Positions 17,220-24,607 of a stretch of DNA of 64,000 bases are shown here, piece after piece. The stretch spans positions 1,862,214 through 1,926,213 of the forward strand of contig NZ_BMHD01000001.1 in assembly GCF_014640535.1 (NCBI RefSeq), in the 5' to 3' direction. The notes beneath the pieces were generated by a model. The model was not told the origin of the DNA, searched no databases, and was given only the letters and a program-made list of their open reading frames with translations. A program made the translations under genes and the position numbers. The DNA comes from Cnuibacter physcomitrellae. GTDB lineage: Bacteria > Actinomycetota > Actinomycetes > Actinomycetales > Microbacteriaceae. How positions within the stretch are numbered: position 1 is the first letter of the stretch; each line of letters begins with the position of its first letter.

Positions 17220-17622
17220 CGTCGAGCACGTCGAGTGGAGCGGCTTGCAGTGGCGGCTCGACCGAGCATCTGGAGAAGTGAGCGTTTACACTCTCGCTGG
17301 CGAGCCCCTTAGAAACCTAGGACTGCTGGACACCAAGGCCGCAAAAAAGCTTCTGTTCGACCCGACAAACAATGTCCGCCCCCCAGAAGCGGAAGGCAGC
17401 GATGAACGCCGCCAGAAGCACCTTGAGGACGTTCAGCGAAAGGTGAGGGCCGAGGGCCGCCGCCTGGTTCAATTAAGTTACGAGACCCAGCAGCGCTACC
17501 ACGACGCAATGGACCTCCTCGCCGGGGTGAAGTCAGGCCAGGCTGACCGATCCGCCAGACGCCGAGCGACCCTCTACGTCCAGTCGATCCGCCGTTGGCT
17601 TCGGGGAGAAGACGACGGCTGA
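17212..17622 (+). CDS. Hypothetical helical element protein
   Basis: A 136-residue protein overlapping the previous gene by 8 bases. The first 45 residues are beta-rich (WSGLQWRLDRASGEVSVYTL). The rest is helical and very basic/acidic, with ERRQKHLEDVQRKVRAEGRR, consistent with a nucleic-acid- or protein-binding coiled coil. It is the last of the four coupled genes and is followed by a 513-base noncoding stretch. I recognise no family. Confidence 0.62.
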   Translation: MSSVEHVEWSGLQWRLDRASGEVSVYTLAGEPLRNLGLLDTKAAKKLLFDPTNNVRPPEAEGSDERRQKHLEDVQRKVRAEGRRLVQLSYETQQRYHDAMDLLAGVKSGQADRSARRRATLYVQSIRRWLRGEDDG

Positions 17623-17827
17623 CAAAGACCACCGGGGCGGATGACAAAAATTGACAATCGCTGGTACACCCAAAATGGTTCGCCCCGGTACTGATCCCCG
17701 CTCCCTGCGACATCCATCACTCATTCAAGGAGCGCTGGCGCTAAATGTTTCAAAGCGCAGGGGGCGGGCTCACAACTTCACAGACAACCCCTTGACCGTC
17801 TTTTAGAGTAGGCGCGGCTAAGGGGGG

Positions 17828-17889
17828 CGACGGACTAGTGACCCGTCGCCGGGCGAGTTGCGTTTTAGTCATTGGGGCGCGACTCGCCC
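17828..17889. repeat. Two adjacent stem-loops in the 513-base noncoding gap
   Basis: CGACGG at 17828-17833 pairs with CCGTCG at 17844-17849. Right after it, 17851-17862 pairs with 17878-17889 (12 bases, one G-T wobble) around a 15-base T-rich loop. No convincing coding frame covers 17623-18135. With the terminator at 17941-17990, this may be a small structured RNA or an origin region. Confidence 0.55.
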
Positions 17890-17940
17890 TCTAGCTTCCC
17901 TCAGGGTGTGTATGCGGATATCTCCGCCGCGAGGGGAGGG

Positions 17941-17990
17941 CGGCGGCACTGTTCCTGTAAGGGCGGGCAGTGCCGCCGTCATATCTTTTT
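17941..17990 (+). terminator. Rho-independent terminator
   Basis: An 11-base perfect stem, CGGCGGCACTG with CAGTGCCGCCG, around a 16-base loop, then ATATCTTTTT. It is the clearest intrinsic terminator in the element. It would end transcripts from the four-gene block or a small RNA encoded just upstream. Confidence 0.8.
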
Positions 17991-18094
17991 GCTCTCTCAA
18001 AAACGATGCTCAGATGAGAGACGGTCGTGATCACAGATGACCGCGCCAGGTCGCGAGTCGCCCGGCATATGGGGCTTTCAAAACTCGTGCGTTA

Positions 18095-18122
18095 TTGACT
18101 TGCATAAAGGGTCGGGTAGATG
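18095..18122 (+). promoter_or_regulatory. Candidate promoter of the serine recombinase gene
   Basis: TTGACT at 18095-18100 and TAGATG at 18117-18122 are separated by 16 bases and lie 14 bases before the ATG. GAGAGAG between them and the start may serve as a weak ribosome-binding site. Confidence 0.45.
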
Positions 18123-18135
18123 AGAGAGTAGTCAT

Positions 18136-18723
18136 ATGACATCCTCCACCGGCACCCGCATTGGCTACGTCCGCGTCTCGACAGGGAAGCAAGACGAGCA
18201 GCTACAGCACGACGCACTCGATGGAGCCAAGGTGTTGAAGCGCAACCGGTATACCGATCACGGCATCTCGGGCTCGAAGACCTCCCGTCCTGGACTGGAT
18301 GCCATGCTGGCCGATGTGGAGCCGGGCGACACCATCGTTGTCTACAAGCTCGACAGGATCGGGCGTAGCACTGCACACGTCGCATCCCTGCTTGCGGACC
18401 TCACCGAGCGCGGTGTGTTCATTGAGAGCATCAGCGACGGGCTCAACTCCTCCACCCTTACCGGTCGCGCCATGTTGCAGATGCTGGCAATCTTCGCGGA
18501 GATGGAGAGGTCATTCATTCAGGAGCGAACGGTCGCCGGACTCGCAGCAGCCAAGGCACAGGGCCGCGTCGGCGGTCGCCCACGCAAGGGTGACACTGCC
18601 CTCTCTCGCAAGGCTCAGACCCTCCGTGACGGCGGTCACCCTGTCCCTGAGATTGCTAAGACCTTGGAGGTGTCGGCGGCGACGATCTACCGCATCACGA
18701 AGGCTCCCATCCAAGGGCAGTAA
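18136..18723 (+). CDS. Serine recombinase (resolvase/invertase family)
   Basis: A 195-residue protein with the full resolvase/invertase layout. The catalytic domain (1-130) has the nucleophile Ser15 in YVRVSTGKQ and the conserved YKLDRIGRS and FAEMERSFIQERT stretches. The C-terminal HTH (about 155-190) has VPEIAKTLEVSAATIYRI. The enzyme cuts and rejoins DNA at paired sites. On this element it could resolve Rep-generated multimers or invert a segment. It has its own promoter and a terminator follows, so it is monocistronic. Confidence 0.93.
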   Translation: MTSSTGTRIGYVRVSTGKQDEQLQHDALDGAKVLKRNRYTDHGISGSKTSRPGLDAMLADVEPGDTIVVYKLDRIGRSTAHVASLLADLTERGVFIESISDGLNSSTLTGRAMLQMLAIFAEMERSFIQERTVAGLAAAKAQGRVGGRPRKGDTALSRKAQTLRDGGHPVPEIAKTLEVSAATIYRITKAPIQGQ

Positions 18724-18768
18724 CCCTGCCACGGCTTCGCTTTGCCACCCAGCCAGCGTTTGCTCACA

Positions 18769-18806
18769 GCCCCGATGCAGCCCCCTCACTACATCGGGGC
18801 ATTTTC
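18769..18806 (+). terminator. Intrinsic terminator of the serine recombinase gene
   Basis: GCCCCGATG pairs with CATCGGGGC around a 14-base loop and is followed by ATTTTCC, 46 bases after the recombinase stop. Confidence 0.7.
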
Positions 18807-18859
18807 CATTTCCTGAAATCGAAGCGAAACATGGATTGCCTGATCAGGTGGCATTTAAA

Positions 18860-18879
18860 TGTACGATGCATCGTACAAT
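18860..18879 (+). promoter_or_regulatory. Perfect 18-base palindrome overlapping a -10 box
   Basis: TGTACGATGCATCGTACA at 18860-18877 is a perfect palindrome. The -10 box TACAAT (18874-18879) overlaps its right arm and ends 6 bases before the ATG at 18886. A dimeric repressor bound here would block RNA polymerase. The HTH protein encoded downstream is the obvious candidate, by analogy with autoregulated small regulators. Confidence 0.75.
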
Positions 18880-18885
18880 TGATAT

Positions 18886-19194
18886 ATGACACTTCCTCCA
18901 ATATCTCTCGAACTGAATGCCGAGCTAGAAGCCATCGGCGGCCACCTAGAGCGCGCAGAAGAGGCGCTGGATACCGTTGAGCGGGCATATGCCGCCGTCA
19001 TTGCGGATGCAACAGCCCTTAGCGGCCTCAGGGCCGTAGCAGAGCGACTAGGCGTCTCCCACGACACCATCCGACGATGGACACTCGCCCACGAGCAGCA
19101 GAGTGAGGACATGCGCGGCCTAGTGGCTGAGGATCGCGCAGCGCTCCTCGCAGCGGACCCCTATGCCGACCTCAGATCCTTGAACCTCGTTTAG
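18886..19194 (+). CDS. Small HTH DNA-binding protein
   Basis: A 102-residue protein. Residues 1-45 form a charged helix with possible coiled-coil character. Residues 46-70 are a helix-turn-helix, LSGLRAVAERLGVSHDTIRRW. The tail is acidic. It is probably translated from a leaderless mRNA whose promoter sits in a perfect palindrome, which suggests negative autoregulation. It converges with the minus-strand operon, overlapping the 71-residue gene by 4 bases. It may regulate that operon or the element. Confidence 0.75.
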   Translation: MTLPPISLELNAELEAIGGHLERAEEALDTVERAYAAVIADATALSGLRAVAERLGVSHDTIRRWTLAHEQQSEDMRGLVAEDRAALLAADPYADLRSLNLV

Positions 19195-19406
19195 CGTCCG
19201 AGGATTCTGGCCAGCGCAGAAACAGCCTCCTCCGGGTTCGGAAACGATCCCGCATCGTGCAATATCTCGCTGACGCCGAGGCTGTCCGCGTGCTCGATAT
19301 GCCATAGACCGGTGCGGTCGCACTCAATACGCCAAGCCGTCTCCCGCAGGTCTGCGTCAAGAACGATATAAGACTGCTCATCGATGCCCCGAGCCAGGTA
19401 GAACAT
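19191..19406 (-). CDS. Small protein of unknown function in the ComF-like/DprA-like operon
   Basis: A 71-residue soluble protein with ATG at 19406. It appears to have a beta-rich first half (QSYIVLDADLRETAWRIEC) and a helical end. It lies 15 bases after the DprA-like stop and is the third gene of the operon, so it may be a partner, immunity or antitoxin component. I recognise no family. It overlaps the convergent HTH gene end by 4 bases. Confidence 0.65.
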   Translation of the reverse strand: MFYLARGIDEQSYIVLDADLRETAWRIECDRTGLWHIEHADSLGVSEILHDAGSFPNPEEAVSALARILGR

Positions 19407-19421
19407 GGAGCGCTGAGATGC

Positions 19422-20285
19422 CTAGAACAAACGTGGCTCGTCTGGGCTTTGGTTGGCTCGAAGAGCGAGTAGGCGGTCATAGAGGTGAGCTGGCGTTCTG
19501 ATGGGCTCAGCGCCGTCCGCGAGTAGCTTCCTGTTCCCCGCGGGCGTCGATTCTCCAAAGTCGGCCACAAGCACAGGGCGACCGATCTTCATCGCGCCCT
19601 CTCCTGCCGCGAGTGTTCCACCTTTCTCGCCAGCCTCAATGACTACCAGCGCCTCGCTGAGACCATAGATGATGGCGTTGCGCGCCATAGCAGCGTGAGC
19701 CTGCCAAGTCTGAGACGGCGCGAACTGCGAAAGAACCAAGGTTCGCGAGGGATCGAAGTCGGCCTTGAAGTCACGCTTCACTCTAAAAAAGTCGATGCCC
19801 TCCGCCAGGACGATAACGGTGGAGCCCCCGGACCGCAGAGCAGCCAAGTGAGTCGCGGTGTCCACACCTTTCGCGTATCCCGAGACGATGGTTAGGCCCA
19901 GTTCGCTGACCGCAATGCCGCTGCGCTCCGCTGCCTCCAGCCCCTTCAGACTCACATTCCTTGAGCCGCACATCCCCACGCCCTTCGCGTAAAACAAGTC
20001 CTTGTTTCCGCGATAGAAGATGATGGGCATCAACGGACGCCCATTCACGACAAGGTTCTGAGGAAAATCGTCATCGCCGAAGATCACGGCTCCGATTCCG
20101 TCGTCTTCCATCTCGTGTGCCTTATGCCGTACGTCCACCTGCGTGGCGTGGTCTAGGCGCTCGAAAGCCTCGCTTAATCCGCTGTGCCCGTCGAGCTTGA
20201 GCGCAGCGGTAATTCGAGCCGGAGTCCGAAGGCTCTCGAATGCGCCCAAGGCCAGCTCGACAGTGCCCGTCATCGTCTCAATCAA
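19422..20285 (-). CDS. DprA/Smf-like SLOG-fold protein
   Basis: A 287-residue protein. The Rossmann-type core (about 75-265) matches DprA/Smf: GMCGSRNVSLKGLEAAERSG, IVSGYAKGVDTATHLAAL, VIVLAEGID and LSEALVVIEAGEKGGTLAAG, with the family's glycines and Arg in place. Housekeeping DprA binds incoming ssDNA and loads RecA; other SLOG proteins sense nucleotide ligands. The start is a TTG overlapping the upstream stop as TTGA, with ATG four codons on as the alternative. The C-terminal winged helix of chromosomal DprA appears absent. Its pairing with a ComF-like gene on a mobile element suggests ssDNA handling or defence. Confidence 0.85.
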   Translation of the reverse strand: MIETMTGTVELALGAFESLRTPARITAALKLDGHSGLSEAFERLDHATQVDVRHKAHEMEDDGIGAVIFGDDDFPQNLVVNGRPLMPIIFYRGNKDLFYAKGVGMCGSRNVSLKGLEAAERSGIAVSELGLTIVSGYAKGVDTATHLAALRSGGSTVIVLAEGIDFFRVKRDFKADFDPSRTLVLSQFAPSQTWQAHAAMARNAIIYGLSEALVVIEAGEKGGTLAAGEGAMKIGRPVLVADFGESTPAGNRKLLADGAEPIRTPAHLYDRLLALRANQSPDEPRLF

Positions 20286-21121
20286 TTCCGCATCGCTCTC
20301 GCAACATTCAGCGTCAGCACCTCTGTACCACCAGCCGCCCTTACGGCGCGCGCAGCCGCGTCAAGCGTCGCACCGGTATGGAACACGTCATCGAAGATCA
20401 ACACTCGCCCTGAGACTACTTCTTCGAGAGTAAAGACATCCGTGAGTTCACGCAGTCCCTCCTCCTTCTGCTCGGCGCGTGGGCCCGGTGCCGTCATTGC
20501 AACGTAGCGCTTGCCCGTAGCCTTCGCTAAAGCCTTCGCGATGGTCTCCGCATAGCTCTTTCCGTCTGCCTTGTGACCCGGGGGTGCCGTCAATACCTCA
20601 GTCACGGAGTACTCCGGATGCCGTGCCACGAAGTCCACCAGAGCGTCATGCATCTGAGCGCGCGCCTTCTGCGAACCAGTGCCGTTCGGGTAGGGCGCAT
20701 GCTTCGTGTAATTGATCCAACGGCCAGCATCGCTGACCACAAGATTTAGCTCCGCGTCGGGCCTTTTGTACCAGTCCAAAGCCATGCTGAGGTCGACCTC
20801 TGCTCGCTGGTTGAGAGTGAGACACGTTGAAAGCAGGTCGAGGAAATCATCTAGCCCTGCCGGTATCCCGTCCGGGAAATAGAACGCATGGGTCCATTCG
20901 AGGCTCTTCTCTTCCGATACAGCTATCTCCTGGCAGGCACTGCCAGCGGCGCGAGCCACCTGCGACGCGACCTCTGACGACGTACACAGAGCAAGAATCT
21001 GACCTTGCCTGCCGTCGCGAGGCGGAAAAACCTCGAACCTCTGAAGCTTCGCACCCCGACTGTCCGGGAGAAAGGCTGGAACATTGACGAAGTAACCCAC
21101 GGTGGCGCCCCCTGCATCCAT
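20282..21121 (-). CDS. ComF-like phosphoribosyltransferase-domain protein
   Basis: A 279-residue protein. The C-terminal 100 residues match the ComF/PRTase fold, with a PRPP-loop motif VLIFDDVFHTGATLDAA near 240 preceded by a GPRAEQKEEGLREL stretch typical of ComF. The first 170 residues are a domain I do not recognise, and the Cys-rich zinc finger of competence ComF is missing. TACCGT lies 6 bases before the ATG, so the operon is probably leaderless. Its stop overlaps the DprA-like start. ComF and DprA are both competence proteins, which makes their coupling on an integrative element notable. Confidence 0.8.
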   Translation of the reverse strand: MDAGGATVGYFVNVPAFLPDSRGAKLQRFEVFPPRDGRQGQILALCTSSEVASQVARAAGSACQEIAVSEEKSLEWTHAFYFPDGIPAGLDDFLDLLSTCLTLNQRAEVDLSMALDWYKRPDAELNLVVSDAGRWINYTKHAPYPNGTGSQKARAQMHDALVDFVARHPEYSVTEVLTAPPGHKADGKSYAETIAKALAKATGKRYVAMTAPGPRAEQKEEGLRELTDVFTLEEVVSGRVLIFDDVFHTGATLDAAARAVRAAGGTEVLTLNVARAMRN

Positions 21122-21127
21122 GCAATG

Positions 21128-21133
21128 ACGGTA
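21128..21133 (-). promoter_or_regulatory. Candidate leaderless -10 box of the ComF-like/DprA-like operon
   Basis: TACCGT on the minus strand ends 6 bases before the ATG at 21121. A TTGACG further upstream is too far (22-base spacer) to be a confident -35. Confidence 0.45.
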
Positions 21134-21323
21134 GATGTCACCACTGACACCGACTCGTCAAGAGCCGACCCCCGGCCCTAGATCGAAGCGTAGCCGCTCG
21201 CGTCCCGCACCGTGCAGAATGCCCCACCTAGGAGCGGTACCGAGGCGATCTGCGGGTAAGTGAAGCGCGGAGCGGCGTGAGCGCATCCCAGACCAGCAGT
21301 CCGCTCGCTTCGCTAGACCCCGG

Positions 21324-21329
21324 TAAGTT
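21324..21329 (+). promoter_or_regulatory. Candidate leaderless -10 box of the recombinase-HEPN gene
   Basis: TAAGTT ends 6 bases before the ATG at 21336 with no ribosome-binding site between. The 214-base divergent region at 21122-21335 therefore holds two opposing leaderless promoters. Confidence 0.45.
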
Positions 21330-21335
21330 TGCGTC

Positions 21336-22559
21336 ATGAATGCGGGGGGCAAGGTCGATTGGCGACGCCAGACAGCTCTGTATCTCCTTGATCGCGACCT
21401 GAAAGAGTCCACGAAAAGTGGCTACCGGTTGAGCTTGAACAAATACCTCGACTGGTGCGCGACATACGGCCTTGAAGCTGATGAGGTGCAACCCCTCGAG
21501 CTCCAGGACTACGCAGAGCACTTGCGCCGCGTGCCACTAGCTGCCGCGACCATCGAGCACGAGATGCGGGCCGTGAAGCTGTTCTACAGATGGCTGCACG
21601 AGCGCCAGCTGATCAAGTCGGACCCCGCGCGCGATATCAGGTTCTCCTTCCAGCAGCCGCAGGTGCGCCCAGTCCCCACCGTGGAGCAGCTTCGTTCGAT
21701 GTGGTCAAGCGACCTCTCCGCACTCAATCGCGTCATCGTGGGGCTAATGGCGATTGGCGGCATGAAGCCCCGCGAGATAGTCGCCGCAGACGTACTCGAC
21801 CTGGGACGAGCGGAGGGCGTCGAGATTCTGCGAGTAGCAGGTCGTCGGCGTCCCGGGGAGGCTCCCTACGTGGTGCTTCACGCTTCGGTTGCGGCGGCGA
21901 TCCACGAGTACATCGGCGAAAGGAATGATGGACCGCTGTTGCTGACCAGCGTCGGGAGACGGTTCACAATCGCCCCCCTGACGCGAAGAGTTGATCGGAT
22001 CGGCAAGGACGCCAAACTGCCATTCAAACTGTTCCCACTGACCCTCTCCTTCACGCTTCGAGCGATAGCTATCGAGCAGGGGTTTGCTTATCCAAGCGTG
22101 ATCAGATCGGTCGGTGAGATGGAGACGCGCCGACTGGCAGAGTGGGTATCTCGCGCCCCGGCGAACATGGACGATCATGCCTCGCTCAGGCTGGCCCGGC
22201 TCATCACGCTCGATCAATCTTCGCCGGAAGTTCGGCTCGGGCAGGCATCCGACGCCCTCAAGCACAGCGAGGGTCCGCCAGCGGTCGCCGCAGCTTACGC
22301 CGGAGCGATTCTGGAGCGCCACCTACGCGGTACGTGCCTGCGACTTGAGATACCGGTGCGAGCGGAAAACGGGAAACTGAGCACCTACGCGGCTCAACTG
22401 AAGGCTCGTAGCATGATCACGACCGCTGATATCCAGATCATCAACCGCATCCAGATCATCCGGGATGACGCAGCCCACGGATGGTTTGAGAAAGTCGGCA
22501 ACGATGAGGCAAGCTGGCTCATCCGGGAAGCGCAGAGCCTGATCGCCCGGATGCCCTAG
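21336..22559 (+). CDS. Degenerate tyrosine-recombinase fold fused to a HEPN-like domain
   Basis: A 407-residue protein. Residues about 10-100 match the SAM-like core-binding domain of integrases. Residues 105-265 follow the recombinase catalytic fold, but the first catalytic Arg position reads GGMKPRE, the HxxR box reads LSFTLRA, and no clear LGH box or terminal Tyr is seen, so strand exchange is unlikely. Residues about 300-407 resemble DUF4145/HEPN helical domains, with R376-DDAA-H381 matching the R-x4-6-H motif of HEPN ribonucleases. It diverges from the ComF-like/DprA-like operon and is the last gene before attR. I infer an effector or DNA-binding sensor of a defence-type system; a pure DUF4145 role remains possible. 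Confidence 0.75.
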   Translation: MNAGGKVDWRRQTALYLLDRDLKESTKSGYRLSLNKYLDWCATYGLEADEVQPLELQDYAEHLRRVPLAAATIEHEMRAVKLFYRWLHERQLIKSDPARDIRFSFQQPQVRPVPTVEQLRSMWSSDLSALNRVIVGLMAIGGMKPREIVAADVLDLGRAEGVEILRVAGRRRPGEAPYVVLHASVAAAIHEYIGERNDGPLLLTSVGRRFTIAPLTRRVDRIGKDAKLPFKLFPLTLSFTLRAIAIEQGFAYPSVIRSVGEMETRRLAEWVSRAPANMDDHASLRLARLITLDQSSPEVRLGQASDALKHSEGPPAVAAAYAGAILERHLRGTCLRLEIPVRAENGKLSTYAAQLKARSMITTADIQIINRIQIIRDDAAHGWFEKVGNDEASWLIREAQSLIARMP

Positions 22560-22592
22560 TGGGGGGCAGCACGGGAGCATCCTTCCGAGCGG

Positions 22593-22614
22593 CGGACAGC
22601 CACGCGGACAGCCA
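22593..22614 (+). repeat. Right copy of 22-base repeat, candidate integrase arm site
   Basis: Identical to 12651-12672 and in the same orientation, lying 107 bases before attR. It contains two CGGACAGCCA half-units. Confidence 0.7.
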
Positions 22615-22720
22615 CACCCGTGCGACAACCTGACACATCCAGGAACACGAACTGCGAGACTTCCGCTAGATTCCAGGCATGACGACACACCCTGAGACGG
22701 GGGTGGACACGGTTCGTAGA

Positions 22721-22764
22721 ACTACGGATCAGAAGGCCAGGGGTTCGAATCCCTTAGGGCGCAC
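22721..22764 (+). repeat. attR core, 44-base direct repeat
   Basis: Identical to 12548-12591. Only the 3' part of tRNA-Arg is present, so no functional tRNA is encoded here. It marks the right boundary of the element. Confidence 0.95.
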
Positions 22765-22784
22765 ACTGTGTTGAGACAGTGCAC

Positions 22785-22820
22785 GAAGGCCCCGAGCGTC
22801 AGCTCGGGGCCTTCGTCTTT
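22785..22820 (+). terminator. Original tRNA-Arg terminator, now after attR
   Basis: A perfect 13-base stem starting GAAGGCCCCGAGC with a 4-base GTCA loop, followed by GTCTTT. It directly follows attR, so before integration it would have terminated tRNA-Arg. The stretch 22821-22964 holds three copies of GCATCCGCGC but no gene that I can support. Confidence 0.85.
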
Positions 22821-22964
22821 CCCCGCTGATCTCCCTCCCACCTTTCTCCTGGCCGAGTCATAGGCTCGTCTTGGCGGGACCGCCCAGGATCGGTGCCGCA
22901 GCGCATCCGCGCACACCGCATCCGCGCGCATCCGCGCACGGGATCAGCACGAGGGGAGCCGAGA

Positions 22965-23336
22965 ATGTTCGTCGTCACCACCAATGACGTCCCGGGGTAT
23001 CGCATCACGCAGGTGTTCGGAGAGGTCATGGGCCTGACGGTCCGCTCGGCCAACTTCGGCCAGAACTTCACCGCCGGCTTCCGCTCGCTCGCGGGCGGCG
23101 AGATGCCGGAGTACACGAAGGTCATCTACGAGTCGCGCTGGGAGGTCATGCAGCGGATGTGGGCCGAGGCGCAGCAGCGCGGCGCCAACGCGGTCGTCGC
23201 CTTCCGGTTCGACTCCGGCTCGATCGGCAACTTCACCGAGTTCTGTGCGTACGGCACCGCCGTCGTGCTCGAGCCGATCGACGGGGCCGCCCCCGCGGCT
23301 CCGTCGCAGGCCGGGACCGCTCAGCCCGGGACCTGA
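22965..23336 (+). CDS. YbjQ/DUF74-family protein
   Basis: A 123-residue protein. Residues 1-105 match the YbjQ (heavy-metal-binding-like, DUF74) fold: MFVVTTNDVPGYRITQVFGE, then GLTVRSAN, and ANAVVAFRFDSGS near 80. Members form oligomeric beta-rich rings; the biochemical role is unsettled. The C-terminus is a short Ala/Pro tail. AGGGGAGCC precedes the ATG. It is a single gene right after the integrated element, on the chromosomal side. Confidence 0.88.
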   Translation: MFVVTTNDVPGYRITQVFGEVMGLTVRSANFGQNFTAGFRSLAGGEMPEYTKVIYESRWEVMQRMWAEAQQRGANAVVAFRFDSGSIGNFTEFCAYGTAVVLEPIDGAAPAAPSQAGTAQPGT

Positions 23337-23386
23337 TCCTCACCGCTGCCATGACGCTGCCGCTGCCGCGTCGCGCGCGCCTCGCG

Positions 23387-24607
23387 TCAGGCGCGGCGGC
23401 GGCGCACCGCGGCGGTGGCGAGGAGCGCGCCGAGCCCGAGCGCGAGGACGCCCGCGCCGAGTCCGAGGGTCGGCACCGGGTCGGCGCCGGTCGCGGCGAG
23501 CGTCGTGGTCCCGGTGCTCGCGGGCGTGACCGGGTTCACGGGGTTCACCGGGTTCACGGGGACTACCGGGGCGACGTAGGTGTAGAGCAGGGATGCGCTG
23601 ACCCCGGCCGAGGAGGTGACGGTCACGGTGACGTCACCCGCGGCGTGGGCGGGAGCCGTGGCGGTGAGCGACGTGCCGGTCGGGTCGATGGCGACCACCG
23701 TGGCGGGGACTCCGCCGAAGTCCACGGTGGTGCCGGTGGTGAACCCGGCGCCCGTGATGGTCACCGTCTCGCCACCCGCGGTCGACCCGCTGGTCGGCGT
23801 GATCGCCGAGAGCGACAGCGGCACCGGGGTGAGGCAGGACGCGCCCGCCAGGACCAGGTTCGCGACGACCGTCGCCGGAACCGCCTGCTCGTTCGCGGTG
23901 CCCTCGAAGAGCGTGCCCTCGATCGCGATCTGCACGGCGAGTGCGATCGAGACCGCGCCCTCGGCGCCCGTCTCCTCGAGCTGGCCGATGCGCACCTCGA
24001 GGTCGATGCCGCTGAGGTCCTGGACGTCCGACGGGTCGTCCCCGACCTGGACCGCGGAACCGAGCGGCTGAGAGGCGACGTAGCCCTGCGGGAGCGAGTC
24101 GAGGTCGACGGGGATGCCGAAGACCGTCAGGCCGGAGGTGTCCAGCGTCGCCTGGCCGTCTTGTCCGACCTCGCAGATGGTCGCCGCCGATGCGTTCGCC
24201 AGTCCCAGCACACTCAGGCCGAGGAAGTCGAGAGACGAGTCCAGGACGGCACTGGCGGCCCCCGATGCGTCAGGGCTGCTGAACACGGCGCTCGACACAG
24301 AGCCGGCGGTCAGGCTCGCCAGGCCGGGGATGCCGGCGTCCAGGAGAGTGACGTTCGCGTTGCTCGATGCGTCCTGCTGGCCGACCTCGACGTGCAGCAC
24401 CCCGTAGGCGCTCTGCTGCTGATAGACCAGGAAGTCGCCGAGGGTCACGTCGACCTGAGCGGCGGCGCCCACCGTCGATGCCTGTCCCAGGCCGACGACC
24501 GGCAACGGATCGGCGGACGCGGGGCCCGCGATCAGGAGGGTGGAACCCCCGACGAGCACGGCGGCGGTCGCGCCGGCGACCACTCTCGAAGACAGACGTG
24601 ACAGCAC
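23387..24607 (-). CDS. Secreted surface protein with IPT/TIG domain and LAATG sorting signal
   Basis: A 406-residue protein. It has a signal peptide (1-32, ending PASA), then a long beta-rich region like choice-of-anchor G proteins. An IPT/TIG domain (about 265-345) contains GGETVTITGAGF, and a PVNPVNPVNP linker follows. The C-terminus has LAATGA, a hydrophobic helix and RRRR. LAxTG signals are typical substrates of actinobacterial class E sortases, so it is probably anchored to peptidoglycan. It starts with GTG after a GGGGG-rich site. Its role is presumably adhesion or an envelope structural function. Confidence 0.85.
   Translation of the reverse strand: MLSRLSSRVVAGATAAVLVGGSTLLIAGPASADPLPVVGLGQASTVGAAAQVDVTLGDFLVYQQQSAYGVLHVEVGQQDASSNANVTLLDAGIPGLASLTAGSVSSAVFSSPDASGAASAVLDSSLDFLGLSVLGLANASAATICEVGQDGQATLDTSGLTVFGIPVDLDSLPQGYVASQPLGSAVQVGDDPSDVQDLSGIDLEVRIGQLEETGAEGAVSIALAVQIAIEGTLFEGTANEQAVPATVVANLVLAGASCLTPVPLSLSAITPTSGSTAGGETVTITGAGFTTGTTVDFGGVPATVVAIDPTGTSLTATAPAHAAGDVTVTVTSSAGVSASLLYTYVAPVVPVNPVNPVNPVTPASTGTTTLAATGADPVPTLGLGAGVLALGLGALLATAAVRRRRA

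Noticed and set aside
17858-18040. 60-codon frame in the noncoding part of the element
   Set aside because: It runs through the hairpins and terminator, with no ribosome site or domain.
19172-19570. 132-codon minus frame overlapping the 71-residue gene and the DprA-like end
   Set aside because: It overlaps the end of a well-supported gene in another frame and has no domain. The 71-residue frame has a sensible start and spacing.
22721-22764. Second tRNA-Arg gene
   Set aside because: Only the 3' half is present. There is no acceptor 5' strand, D-arm or full anticodon stem, so it is attR.
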